Shown in pieces: positions 46,297 to 55,916 of a stretch of 64,000 nt of DNA. Each line of letters opens with the position of its first letter. Positions within the stretch are counted from its first letter, which is position 1. Below the pieces are notes generated by a model. That model made no database searches. It had not been told where the DNA came from and was given only the letters and a program-made list of their open reading frames with translations. A program made the position numbers and the translations under genes. The DNA is from Paenibacillus sp. FSL R7-0204 (GTDB taxonomy: Bacteria > Bacillota > Bacilli > Paenibacillales > Paenibacillaceae). Location of the stretch: assembly GCF_038002225.1 (NCBI RefSeq), contig NZ_JBBOCA010000001.1, positions 2,046,001 to 2,110,000 of the forward strand, written 5' to 3'.

Positions 46297-49200
46297 GCAC
46301 AAGACCTGTACCTGAAACGAAGCCGGAAGGCAGTCTATGGAGTGACGACCAGTGGCGCGCCATTGCCGAGAGCGGCAGCGATATTCTCGTGGCGGCGGCA
46401 GCCGGTTCCGGCAAAACGGCGGTTCTCGTCGAGCGGATTATCCGCAAAATCAGCAATGAGGAAGCGGGCTTCAGCGTGGACCGGCTGCTGGTAGCAACAT
46501 TCACCAAGGCTGCCGCCTCCGAGATGCGCCAGCGTATCCGGGAAGCGCTTGAGCGTAAGCTTGCGGAGGACAGTGAAGGCGGGAACGAATATCTGCGCCG
46601 CCAGCTTGCACTCTTGGGCAGAGCCTCTATTACCACGCTGCATTCCTTCTGCCTTGAAGTAATCCGCCGGTATTACCAGATGATTCCGATTGATCCCGGC
46701 TTCCGTATCCTGAATGAGCATGAGGCGGAGATGATGCGCCAGGAGCTGCTGGAAGAGCTGCTGGAAGAGAAATACGGCGAGGTTGCCGAGGACGGGGAAG
46801 ATACCCTGTTCGTACAGCTCGCAGACTGGTTCAGCGGTGAACGGAGCGATGATGCGGTGCATTCGCTGATTCAGCGGCTGCATGATTTCGCGCGCAGCCA
46901 TCCCTGGCCTGCGCAGTGGCTGCGGGATACCGCAGCCGACTTCGCGCTGCCTGATGCCGAGGCTCTGAGCCATACACCTTGGGTGCAGAGCATTGTTGCC
47001 GAAGCCAAGCTGACGCTGAAGGGGGCGATCAGCCAGCTGGAGCAGGGTCGGGAGATCGCGCTTCAGCCCGGCGGTCCGGCGCCTTACGCAGAGAATCTTG
47101 CGGCCGATCTGGAGATGGCACAGGGCCTGCTGGACGCGTTGGACTCACAGCCCTGGGCCGGATTGTATGATATCTTCATGGAGATTTCCTTCGGGAAACT
47201 GAAGCCCTGCAAGAAGGATGCTACCGATCCGCTGCTTCAGGAGAGCGTGAAGGCGATCCGGGATCAGGTGAAGAAGAGCCTGCTCGAGCTGCAAAAATCC
47301 CTGTTCGGCCGTCCGGCGGAATCCTTCCTGGGTGAACTTCATACGGCGGCTCCGCTGATGCAGGAGCTGGCGGAGACGGTAATCGCGTTCGGCGAGCGCT
47401 ATCGGCTGGAGAAGGCAGGCCGGGGGCTGGTGGACTTCAGTGATCTGGAGCATTACTGCCTGCAGATTCTGCGCCATCCCGACTCGCAGCCGGGGCAATC
47501 GCTCCCGTCGGATGCGGCGATGGAGTACCGCAGCCAGTTCGATGAAGTGCTGCTGGATGAATATCAGGACACCAATAGCGTACAGGAGGAGATTGTCCGG
47601 CTGATTTCCCGGGAATCCCCAGGCAACCGCTTTATGGTCGGGGATATGAAGCAGAGTATATACCGGTTCCGCTTGGCGGAGCCCGGTCTGTTTCTGGATA
47701 AATACCGCAGGTTCAGTAATGATCCGTCCTACGGAGACAAGACAGATGCCCAGGCGGGGGCTGATCCGGGACAGGAGGAACGGGAAGATGGTCTGGTCAT
47801 CGATCTGGCCCGCAATTTCCGCAGCAGGCTGGAAGTGGTGAATGCGGTGAATATGGTCTTCCGGCAGATTATGGACAGCAATGTCGCGGAGATCAGTTAT
47901 GACGAGCGGGCAGAGCTGGTGTACGGAGCGAATTTCCCGGGAGCCGAAGAGAAAGGGCCGGATACTTATTTTGCGCCGGAGCTGCTGCTGATCGACAAGG
48001 GGGGCTCTGCCCCGGGGCCGGCGGACGAAGCAGCAGAGGGCGATGAGCTGCCTCTTCTGGAGCTGGAAGCTGCCGAGAGTGAAACTGCGCAGCTGGAAGC
48101 ACGGGCTATTGCCCGGCGCATCTCGCAGATGACGGGAATGACCGGCGGTGAGCCGCTGCTGATCTATGATAAAGCACTGCGGATCATGCGTCCCGTAGTA
48201 TACGGCGACATTGTCATTCTGCTGCGTTCGGCCCGGGTATGGACGCCGCTGATGATTGAGGAGCTGCGGGGTGAAGGTATTCCGGCGTACGGTGACCAGA
48301 ACAAGGGGTATTTTCAGGCTACGGAGGTGGAGATTGCCCTCTCCCTGCTGCAGATTGTCGATAATCCACGACAGGACATTCCTCTAGCCGGAGTGCTGCG
48401 CTCACCGGTGGTGAATCTCCGGGAGGAGGAACTGGCGAAGGTGCGGCTGTGCAGCAGAGGGACGTTCTACGATGCGTTGGTTGCGGCTTCTGAAGCAGGG
48501 GAGGCACTGCGGGACAATCCGGCGGATCTGTTCTGGGAGACCGCGCTGCTGGCGGGGCAGGATGCCGGTACCGGTGACACAGCCGGAGAGACAGCCGCTG
48601 CGTCAGAGCTTACGCCATCGTCAGGAAATGAGGGTGTACAGGAAGGTATAACTGACGGAACCGATGCTTCGGCGGCGCTGCGGGATATTCCGCTTACGCT
48701 GCAGCGTAAGCTTAAGTCCTTCCTGGATATGCTGGAAAACTGGAGAAATGCTGCCCGGCAAGGAAGCTTAAGCGAGCTGATCTGGAGGATCTACCGTGAG
48801 AGCGGATATCTGGAGTGGGTCGGGGGGCTTCCTGGAGGCTTTCAGCGCCAAAACAATCTGAAGGCGCTGTATGACCGGGCTGTTCAATTCGAGAACGAGA
48901 CCTCGGCCAGAGGGCTGTTCCGCTTCCTGGTGTTCATCTCACGGCTGAGAGAGAACGGCGGCGATCTGGGTGTTGCCGGAGGAAGCAGCGAGGAGGCCGG
49001 GGGCGTCAGAATTATGACGATCCACAAGTCTAAGGGGCTGGAGTTCCCTGTTGTCTTCCTGGCAGGTATGGCCAAAATGTTCAACCGTCAGGACCTACAT
49101 TCTCCGTTCCTGATGCATAAGGAGCTAGGCTTCGGGCCGCGTTTTGTGGAGCGGGAGACCCGGGTCAGCTACCCGACGCTGCCCTATCTGGCGATTAACC

Positions 49201-50450
49201 GCCGTTCGCGGCTGGAGCTGCTTGCTGAGGAGATGCGTGTGCTCTATGTCGGACTGACCCGTCCGCGCGACAAAATGATTCTGGTCGGCACGGTCAGGGA
49301 TCTGCCGCGCACGGTTTCGGGCTGGGCAGCGATGCAGGGCCGCGAAGAGCTGTTGCTGGCGGATCACCTGCTGGCCCGGGGCCGCAGTTATCTGGACTGG
49401 GTGGGACCGGCGCTGATCCGCCACCCTGCCGCTGCTATTCTGCGCAAGCTGGCAGGCAGCGAGGGGCCGGTATCCACGGTGCTGCATGGCGATGAGTCGA
49501 ACTGGAGCATTACGGTGACTGGTGCAGCGGAGCTTAGCCCGGGCGCTTTTCTTGCCGGGGACGGTGACCAGGACAAGAACGAACAACGCCGGGTAATTCT
49601 GGAGGCGCTCCGCAGGGGCAGGGCGGTGTCAACACCTGAGACCCCGGCAACTGCGCAGATTGCGGAGAGACTGGGCTGGACTTACCGGTATGCGGCAGCA
49701 TCAAGCATCCCTGCTAAGACCTCGGTCACCGAGCTCAAGGGGTTATTGTCGATGCAGGAGCAGCCGTCTTACGACCAGCTGGAGGAGCGGAAGCTCCCGG
49801 GTGGACCGGACGAACGGGACGAACGCGGGTATAGGGACAGCCTGCATCTCCAGCGGCCGAAATTCATGGAAAAGCGGGGACTTACCCCTGCCGAGCGCGG
49901 AACGGCTTATCACACGGTGATGCAGCATATCCCCCTGGATGAGCCGGTAGACCGGTCTGTGCTGGAAGCTACGCTTGCGCGTCTTGAAAGGCTTGCTATC
50001 CTCAGCAGGGAACAGGCGGATGCGGTGGTGCTGGAGGAAGTGGAGCAGTTCTGCCGGAGTGAGCTGGGCCACAGACTCTTCCATTCTGCCTGGAAGACCA
50101 GAGAGCAGCCCTTCAGCTACACAATGCCAGCCGGTGAAGCCTACCGGGGGCTTGACTATCTGGACGAGGCAGCTGCCGGACTTGCGGATGAGCCGGGCGG
50201 CGGTGATTTTGCGGAGACGGTGCTGATTCAAGGGGTGATCGACTGCCTGTTCCGGGAAGAGGGACGGCTGATTCTGCTGGATTACAAAACAGATCATATC
50301 CCTCCGCACGGGGACGGGCTTGCACAGCTGTCGGACAAATACCGTTTCCAGCTGGAGCTGTACAGTAAGGCGCTGCTGGATATTCTGGGCGAGCCGGTCA
50401 GCGAGATATGGCTGTTCTTTTTCGACGGCGGACATGCTGTGAGATTGTGA
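46293..50450 (+). CDS. addA: ATP-dependent helicase/nuclease subunit A
   Basis: UvrD-type 3'-5' helicase with RecB-family nuclease, 1385 residues. Motif I is AAAAGSGKTAVLVERI, motif Ia LLVATFTKAAASEM, motif II DEYQDTNSVQEE, motif VI VLYVGLTRPRDKM; the nuclease motif LLDYKTD lies at the C-terminus. It is about 130 residues longer than the Bacillus protein, partly through an acidic Thr/Ala/Gly-rich insert at about 758-799. The GTG start overlaps the addB stop (GTGA), giving translational coupling. Terminates without an obvious strong hairpin. Confidence 0.97.
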   Translation: MSTRPVPETKPEGSLWSDDQWRAIAESGSDILVAAAAGSGKTAVLVERIIRKISNEEAGFSVDRLLVATFTKAAASEMRQRIREALERKLAEDSEGGNEYLRRQLALLGRASITTLHSFCLEVIRRYYQMIPIDPGFRILNEHEAEMMRQELLEELLEEKYGEVAEDGEDTLFVQLADWFSGERSDDAVHSLIQRLHDFARSHPWPAQWLRDTAADFALPDAEALSHTPWVQSIVAEAKLTLKGAISQLEQGREIALQPGGPAPYAENLAADLEMAQGLLDALDSQPWAGLYDIFMEISFGKLKPCKKDATDPLLQESVKAIRDQVKKSLLELQKSLFGRPAESFLGELHTAAPLMQELAETVIAFGERYRLEKAGRGLVDFSDLEHYCLQILRHPDSQPGQSLPSDAAMEYRSQFDEVLLDEYQDTNSVQEEIVRLISRESPGNRFMVGDMKQSIYRFRLAEPGLFLDKYRRFSNDPSYGDKTDAQAGADPGQEEREDGLVIDLARNFRSRLEVVNAVNMVFRQIMDSNVAEISYDERAELVYGANFPGAEEKGPDTYFAPELLLIDKGGSAPGPADEAAEGDELPLLELEAAESETAQLEARAIARRISQMTGMTGGEPLLIYDKALRIMRPVVYGDIVILLRSARVWTPLMIEELRGEGIPAYGDQNKGYFQATEVEIALSLLQIVDNPRQDIPLAGVLRSPVVNLREEELAKVRLCSRGTFYDALVAASEAGEALRDNPADLFWETALLAGQDAGTGDTAGETAAASELTPSSGNEGVQEGITDGTDASAALRDIPLTLQRKLKSFLDMLENWRNAARQGSLSELIWRIYRESGYLEWVGGLPGGFQRQNNLKALYDRAVQFENETSARGLFRFLVFISRLRENGGDLGVAGGSSEEAGGVRIMTIHKSKGLEFPVVFLAGMAKMFNRQDLHSPFLMHKELGFGPRFVERETRVSYPTLPYLAINRRSRLELLAEEMRVLYVGLTRPRDKMILVGTVRDLPRTVSGWAAMQGREELLLADHLLARGRSYLDWVGPALIRHPAAAILRKLAGSEGPVSTVLHGDESNWSITVTGAAELSPGAFLAGDGDQDKNEQRRVILEALRRGRAVSTPETPATAQIAERLGWTYRYAAASSIPAKTSVTELKGLLSMQEQPSYDQLEERKLPGGPDERDERGYRDSLHLQRPKFMEKRGLTPAERGTAYHTVMQHIPLDEPVDRSVLEATLARLERLAILSREQADAVVLEEVEQFCRSELGHRLFHSAWKTREQPFSYTMPAGEAYRGLDYLDEAAAGLADEPGGGDFAETVLIQGVIDCLFREEGRLILLDYKTDHIPPHGDGLAQLSDKYRFQLELYSKALLDILGEPVSEIWLFFFDGGHAVRL

Positions 50451-50617
50451 GCGGCGGGGAAGGGTTGCGGTAACTGCGGCGGATATAGGGTGCTGAACGG
50501 TAGCTAAGACAAATTATATGCTTGCGGCCTGGTGATCGCTGGCTGAGCGAATGAAGTGACTGTTTACTAAAATTACTGTCCATTAAAGTCATTGTCCCTT
50601 GGAATGATGCGAAATGT

Positions 50618-50786
50618 TGTACTTATTACAGCTTGGGTGTAGACATTGCTGCGTGTTGGATCGGATTGCTGTATGAAATACAAGAATAGCTCTTTACATC
50701 GGCCTGAAACAGGGGGAATGCTGCTTTTCTTGCAACAATTTCAGTATAAGAACGCTTCTTAGCGCAGGAAGGTTGTATTTCATGCA
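50618..50786. repeat. Four-module palindromic element C (diverged)
   Basis: TGTACTTATTACA (50618), TGTATGAAATACA (50670), a degenerate TGCAACAATTTCA (50731) and TGTATTTCATGCA (50774): offsets 0/52/113/156. The second and fourth modules with flanks form an inverted repeat (50669-50683 against 50773-50787, one mismatch). Lies in the 534-base gap between addA and sbcD, where I see no gene. Confidence 0.55.
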
Positions 50787-50884
50787 GGATTAAATGGCCG
50801 ATGACGAGGTGCAGCCGCTGTCAACCTATTTCAACCTCGAACAGAATGAAAGATCAATGAAATCAGGGGGCAACAGCGTACGGA

Positions 50885-50948
50885 AGTCCAAATGTTCACC
50901 TCAGCGACGGCCATACTTTAAGTTTAAATCTTAAGTGCTTTTTATATA
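50885..50948 (+). repeat. Dispersed 60-bp conserved block, copy 2
   Basis: Repeats the block at 27208-27272: shared words are CCAAATGTTCACC, a GCGACGGCCATACTT-like core and AAATCTTAAGTGCTTTTTAT. The hairpin part present in copy 1 is missing here. It ends 37 bases before the sbcD start, in the same orientation as the gene. Confidence 0.75.
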
Positions 50949-50984
50949 TGATTGCCGCAGACAGGCGGGGAAAAGAGGGCGGAA

Positions 50985-52166
50985 ATGCGTATATTGCATA
51001 CGGGCGACTGGCATCTGGGGCGGACGCTGGAGGGCCGAAGCCGGCAGAAGGAGCAGGAGCAGTTCGTGGATGAACTGGTGGAGATTGCCGATTCCTCCGG
51101 GGCGGATCTGATTTTGATGGCGGGGGATGTCTACGATTCGGTGAATCCTCCGGCTGCGGCGGAGCAGCTGTTCTATGATGCGGCGGCCCGACTGACGGCA
51201 GGCGGCCGTCCGCTGGTGGTTATCTCGGGCAATCACGACCAGCCGGAGCGCGTAGCATCCGTGTCTCCGCTTGTCCGCAGACAGGGGATTACGCTCGTCG
51301 GAATGCCGACTTCGGAACCGGTCACGGTGCATGCGGCGAGAACCGGCGAGGTTGCCAAAATCGCTGCGCTCCCTTACCCCTCCGAAGCCCGTCTCGGCGA
51401 GCTGCTCGCTGGGGATAGCGGAGAGGCTGAACTGCGGCTGGCTTACAGCGCCCGGGTCGGGCGGCTGATGAATCTGCTTGGACGCGAGTTCACCCCGCAG
51501 ACTGTCAATCTGGCGATGAGCCATATCTATGTGCTGGGCGGCGTGGAGAGCGACTCCGAACGGCCGATCCAGGTCGGCGGTGCGTATACCGTTGATCCTT
51601 CGACACTTTCTTGCGGCGCGCAATATACGGCACTTGGGCATCTTCACCGCGCCCAGCGGGTCAAAGGCGACGGGATGATCCGCTACAGCGGCTCTCCGCT
51701 GGCTTACAGCTTCTCTGAAGCAGGTCAGGCCAAGTCGGTGGCCATGATTGATGTGGCACCGGGCGGGGAGCCGGTGTTCGAGGAGATCTATCTCTCCTGC
51801 GGGCGGCCGCTGGTGAACTGGAAGTCCACAGGTGGATTGCAGGAGGTCTACGGCTGGCTGGATGAGGGCAGGGATGAGGGGGCGTTCATCGATCTGGAGC
51901 TGCGCTTAACCGAGGCCATGTCCATGAATGATATCCAGCGGCTGCGCAAGTCGCGGGAAGGCATCGTCCATATCCGGCCAATCTATCCGCAGATGGAGCA
52001 GGAGCTGGAAGAGATGTCCCGCTCCCGCATGCCGGTACAGGAGCTGTTCCGCAGGTTCTATCAGCGCCAGACCGGCGGTGCGGAGCCGGATGACAGCCTG
52101 ATTGCGCTGTTCCTGGAGCTGGCTGAAGAAGAGCGGCATGAAGCTGCGGAAGGGGAGGAGAACTGA
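50985..52166 (+). CDS. sbcD: Nuclease SbcCD subunit D (Mre11-like)
   Basis: Metal-dependent exo/endonuclease that with SbcC cleaves DNA hairpins and protein-blocked ends. 393 residues. Calcineurin-type motifs: HTGDWHLGR, LMAGDVYDS, SGNHDQPER, MSHIYVLGG and LGHLHRAQRV carry the metal ligands. GAGGGCGGA precedes ATG 50985. One base separates its stop codon from the sbcC start. Confidence 0.97.
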   Translation: MRILHTGDWHLGRTLEGRSRQKEQEQFVDELVEIADSSGADLILMAGDVYDSVNPPAAAEQLFYDAAARLTAGGRPLVVISGNHDQPERVASVSPLVRRQGITLVGMPTSEPVTVHAARTGEVAKIAALPYPSEARLGELLAGDSGEAELRLAYSARVGRLMNLLGREFTPQTVNLAMSHIYVLGGVESDSERPIQVGGAYTVDPSTLSCGAQYTALGHLHRAQRVKGDGMIRYSGSPLAYSFSEAGQAKSVAMIDVAPGGEPVFEEIYLSCGRPLVNWKSTGGLQEVYGWLDEGRDEGAFIDLELRLTEAMSMNDIQRLRKSREGIVHIRPIYPQMEQELEEMSRSRMPVQELFRRFYQRQTGGAEPDDSLIALFLELAEEERHEAAEGEEN

Positions 52167-52167
52167 T

Positions 52168-55100
52168 TTGAAGCCGATATTGTTGAAATTATCCGGGCTG
52201 CAGAGTTACCGGGCGGAGCAGGAGATTGATTTTTCCAGCCTGACCGAGACGGGGCTGTTCGGGATCTTCGGTCCGACGGGCAGCGGTAAATCCAGTCTGC
52301 TGGACGCAATTACACTGGCGATGTACGGCAAAGTGGAGCGCGCCGTGAACGGAACCCAGGGAATTATGAACCATTCCGAGGACCAGCTCAGCGTGGCCTT
52401 TACCTTCGAGCTGAACTCCTCTTCCGGGGCGCGTCGCTACCGCGTGGAACGGAAGTTCAAACGCACCGGGGAGCAGTCGGTCAGCAATACGATCAGCCGG
52501 TTCATCGAGGTCAAGGCAGACGGCGATCTTGTGATGGCCGATAAGCTGGCGGACGTTACGCGCTGTGTTGAAGAGCACATCGGGTTGAAGATGGACGACT
52601 TCACCCGGGCGGTTGTGCTGCCGCAGGGCAAATTCGCCGAGTTCCTGTCGCTGCGGGGCGTGGACCGCAGGCAGATGCTCCAGCGTCTGTTCCATCTGGA
52701 ACAGTACGGTGACGGGCTGGCACTGAAGCTGAGCCGCCGCGTCAAGGAGAACGAGGCGGCGCTGCGCGCTCTGGAAGCCGAGCAGCAGGGGCTGGGCAGC
52801 GCGGGCAAGGCAGATGTGGAAGCGGCCGCCGTGCGCGTGCAGGAGGCGATCCGTCATGCGGCGGATTGCCGGGGGCGGCTCACGGAGGCTGCGGAGCGCG
52901 CCGAGCGCTTCGTCCGTATTCGCGAGCTGCAGGAGGAACGGGCCCGCCGCGAGTCGCAGCGGCAGGGTCTGCTGGCACAGGAGGAGCAGATCCTCCTCCT
53001 GGAGCAGAAGCTCGGCAAGGCGGACGAGGCCGAGCGCAGATTGCCTGCGCTGAAGGCTTGGCGCAGCGCGGAGGAGGCCTGGAAGGCCCGGGCGGCCCGC
53101 GCCGGGGGCCTTGAGGCCTTGGCCGCCGCCGCCGTACAGGAGGCGGCGGCGGGGGCGGCAGCGGAAGCAGCGGCCCAGGCCGCGCTGTCCACAGGCGAGC
53201 CGGCCCTCCGCGAGGAGGAGGGCCGGTACCGGCGCGCGCTGGAGCTTGAGGCCGAGCTCGGCGCGCTGCACAGCGAGCGGGCGGCGCTGCAGGCGCGCCG
53301 CGAGGAAGCCGCCCGGTCCTTAGCCGCCGGGCGGGAGAGCCTGGCCCGGGAGCGTGAGCTTTTGGCCCGCGGCCAAAAGAAACAGCACGAGCTGCAGCAG
53401 AGCCTGCAGCCGCTGGCGGTCCGCTCCCAGGAGCGGCAGTCTCTGCAGGAAGCCATGCAGAGACTGCAGGGACTGCGTTCTGCCGAGGCCCAGCGGGATT
53501 CGGCAGAAGGTGAACGCCAGGGCCGTGCGGCGGTGCTCGCGGCGGCGGAAGCGCGGCTGGCCGCCGCCGGGTCCCGGCGGCAGGCGCTGGATGCCGGGCG
53601 CGGGGAACTGCTGGCCGCCGCCGCCCTGCACCAGGAAGAGCTGCGGACGGCCGAAGGGGCAGCGGGAGACGCTGCCGGCCGCCTGGAGGCGCACATCAGC
53701 GCGCTGGAGGCTGCGCTGAAGGAGCAGGAGGTTCACCGGCTCTCGCAGGCGCTCGCCGGTGAACTCCAGGATGGGGTTCCCTGCCCGGTATGCGGCAGTG
53801 AGCATCACCCCTCCCCTGCGCTTCAGCAGAAGGAGGGGGACAATGAGGAGCTGGACAATAGGCTCCGCCATGTCCGCGCTCAGGCCCGGCAGGCGCTGGA
53901 GACGCGCCATCTGCTGCGCAGCCTGCTGGAGCAGGACAGCTCGTGGCTCGCTGGGCTAGCGGGAGCCGCGTCCGAAGAGGCGCTGCACCAGTCTGCCGCT
54001 GGCGCCGCCGGGGCAGAGCCGGCTGCGGACAAGACGGCAAGCATTTCGTTCCACGCCGCACCCGCACCCAAGCTCTCAAGCAGTTCCGGCTTGGATGCCG
54101 GACCTGTCACTCTCAGCAATTCCGAGTCTCATTCAGCTTTCGATTCCTTAGACACTCCAGAGTCTCTTGAGGCTTCCAAGCTCTCAAGCGATTCCGGCTC
54201 TTATACAGCATCTGACTCTCTGAACAGTTCCGGCTTCCACGCCGAACCTGATTCTGTAAGCACCCCGCAGTCAACCGGCTCCCAGACCGCCGCGCAGCTT
54301 CCGGATGAACAAGCCTTATCCGCGCTGGATAGCCGGTTGTCTGCCTTGAATGAGCAACTGGCCGCACTCAAAGGCCGCTCTGCAGAGCTGCGCCGTGCAG
54401 CCTCAGACTGGCAGCGTTCCCTGCAGAAGCTGGAGCAGGTGTATCACAAGGAGGCGGCAGGTGCCGAAGCAGAGAAGACCTGGCTGCAGGGGCTGTCTGC
54501 CAAGGCAGAGGAGCTGGCTGCTTCAGCCGGCAAGCTAAGGGAAGAATGGAGCCGTCTCTTCCCGGAGCTTGCCCCGGAGGAAGCGGAGAGAACGTATCAG
54601 GAGATGCTCAGCAAGGATGAACGCGCTGAAGAGATCCGCAGCCGGCTGGAGATTAGCGTCAAGTTCCTGGATGAGAAAAACCTCGCCGTGCAGACGCTGA
54701 ACGAGCAACTGGCCGGATTGGATAAGGAGCTGGCGCAGTGGGATGCGCAGCTTGAAGGCAAAGAGGCGCTTGCCCGCGATAAAGAGCAGCGCCTGCACGA
54801 AGGGACCGGCGGCCAGCCTGCCGGGGAACTGCTGGCCGCATGTGAACGCAGATTGCTGGAGCTGCAGACTGCGCTGGAACGCAGCCGGCAGGAACACCGC
54901 CGGGCAGCGGACAAAGCGCAGCAGCAGACCCGAGAAGCTGCGGTAGCCCGCCAGGCGGCTGAATCGGCGCAGGAGCATTATAATGCCGCCGCCGCCCAGT
55001 GGGAGGAGAGTCTGCAGTCTTCGCCGTTCACTTCGGCCGCAGAGGTGGAAGCCTCATCGCTGGAGACTGGAGAACGGGCACAAGCCGCCGAACGTGTGAA

Positions 55101-55854
55101 GTCCTACCGCGAAGAAGAGGCGGAGTGTCTGCTGCAGCTGCGGAGCATTGAAGAGAAGCTGGCTGGAGCTGTGCTCAGCAGTGAAGAATGGCAGGAGAGC
55201 CAGGACGTGCTGCTGAGGTGCAAAGAGGAGGATGAAGCCTCGCTTCAGGCCCGTGCGCGGGCAGAGCGGGATCTGGAGGATCTGCAGCAGCGCCATATTC
55301 GCTGGGTAGAGCTGGAGGACAAGCGGGCTGGACATGCCGCGATGCAGGAGCGTCTATCCAAGCTGCAGACCGTGCTGCGCGGCAATGCTTTTGTGGAGTA
55401 TATTGCTGAAGAACAGCTGATGCAGGTATGCCAGGCTGCGTCGCAGCGACTACGGTTCCTGAGCAAGCAGAGATATGCGCTTGAGGTAGATTCAGGCGGC
55501 GGCTTCGTCATCCGGGATGACGGGAACGGCGGCGTAAGACGTCCGGTGTCCACGTTATCCGGGGGAGAGACCTTCCTGACCTCCCTGTCGCTGGCGCTTG
55601 CCCTGTCAGCCCAGATTCAGCTGCGCGGACAATACCCGCTGCAATTCTTTTTCCTGGATGAGGGCTTTGGCACCCTGGACCCGGATCTGCTCGACACCGT
55701 CATCACTTCATTGGAGAGACTGCATAATGACCAGCTGTCCGTCGGCATCATCAGCCATGTTCCCGAGCTTCGGGCCCGCCTGCCGCGCAAGCTGATTGTA
55801 GTTCCTGCAGAGCAGGGCGGCGGGGGTTCAACCATTCTTTTGGAAAAAATGTGA
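52168..55854 (+). CDS. sbcC: Nuclease SbcCD subunit C (Rad50-like ATPase)
   Basis: SMC-like ATPase of 1228 residues. Walker A GPTGSGKSSLLDAI near residue 36, long coiled coils, the zinc hook CPVCGSEHHP (Cys539 and Cys542), and C-terminal signature LSGGETFLTSLSLAL with Walker B FFLDEGFGTLD. About 70 residues after the hook an unusual 95-residue Ser/Asp/Thr-rich stretch (about 612-711) interrupts the coiled coil; it contains degenerate duplications and is less GC-rich than its flanks. GAGGAG at 52156 selects TTG 52168. Confidence 0.96.
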   Translation: MKPILLKLSGLQSYRAEQEIDFSSLTETGLFGIFGPTGSGKSSLLDAITLAMYGKVERAVNGTQGIMNHSEDQLSVAFTFELNSSSGARRYRVERKFKRTGEQSVSNTISRFIEVKADGDLVMADKLADVTRCVEEHIGLKMDDFTRAVVLPQGKFAEFLSLRGVDRRQMLQRLFHLEQYGDGLALKLSRRVKENEAALRALEAEQQGLGSAGKADVEAAAVRVQEAIRHAADCRGRLTEAAERAERFVRIRELQEERARRESQRQGLLAQEEQILLLEQKLGKADEAERRLPALKAWRSAEEAWKARAARAGGLEALAAAAVQEAAAGAAAEAAAQAALSTGEPALREEEGRYRRALELEAELGALHSERAALQARREEAARSLAAGRESLARERELLARGQKKQHELQQSLQPLAVRSQERQSLQEAMQRLQGLRSAEAQRDSAEGERQGRAAVLAAAEARLAAAGSRRQALDAGRGELLAAAALHQEELRTAEGAAGDAAGRLEAHISALEAALKEQEVHRLSQALAGELQDGVPCPVCGSEHHPSPALQQKEGDNEELDNRLRHVRAQARQALETRHLLRSLLEQDSSWLAGLAGAASEEALHQSAAGAAGAEPAADKTASISFHAAPAPKLSSSSGLDAGPVTLSNSESHSAFDSLDTPESLEASKLSSDSGSYTASDSLNSSGFHAEPDSVSTPQSTGSQTAAQLPDEQALSALDSRLSALNEQLAALKGRSAELRRAASDWQRSLQKLEQVYHKEAAGAEAEKTWLQGLSAKAEELAASAGKLREEWSRLFPELAPEEAERTYQEMLSKDERAEEIRSRLEISVKFLDEKNLAVQTLNEQLAGLDKELAQWDAQLEGKEALARDKEQRLHEGTGGQPAGELLAACERRLLELQTALERSRQEHRRAADKAQQQTREAAVARQAAESAQEHYNAAAAQWEESLQSSPFTSAAEVEASSLETGERAQAAERVKSYREEEAECLLQLRSIEEKLAGAVLSSEEWQESQDVLLRCKEEDEASLQARARAERDLEDLQQRHIRWVELEDKRAGHAAMQERLSKLQTVLRGNAFVEYIAEEQLMQVCQAASQRLRFLSKQRYALEVDSGGGFVIRDDGNGGVRRPVSTLSGGETFLTSLSLALALSAQIQLRGQYPLQFFFLDEGFGTLDPDLLDTVITSLERLHNDQLSVGIISHVPELRARLPRKLIVVPAEQGGGGSTILLEKM

Positions 55855-55859
55855 AAGGC

Positions 55860-55911
55860 GGGGTTGGTTGTGATGAGAATCACAGATACACCTCCAACCC
55901 CCTGTTATAAT
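55860..55911 (+). promoter_or_regulatory. Hairpin followed by an extended -10 promoter
   Basis: GGGGTTGG (55860-55867) pairs with CCAACCCC (55894-55901), with an inner TGTGAT/ATCACA stem (55869-55884). TGTTATAAT (55903-55911), an extended -10 with perfect TATAAT, follows at once. No good -35 is visible, which extended -10 promoters tolerate. Confidence 0.55.
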
Positions 55912-55916
55912 ACAGC

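Noticed and set aside
53100..53900. Several overlapping open frames on both strands inside sbcC
   Set aside because: Very GC-rich Ala/Arg/Glu coiled-coil codons remove stop codons from other frames; none has a ribosome site or protein features.
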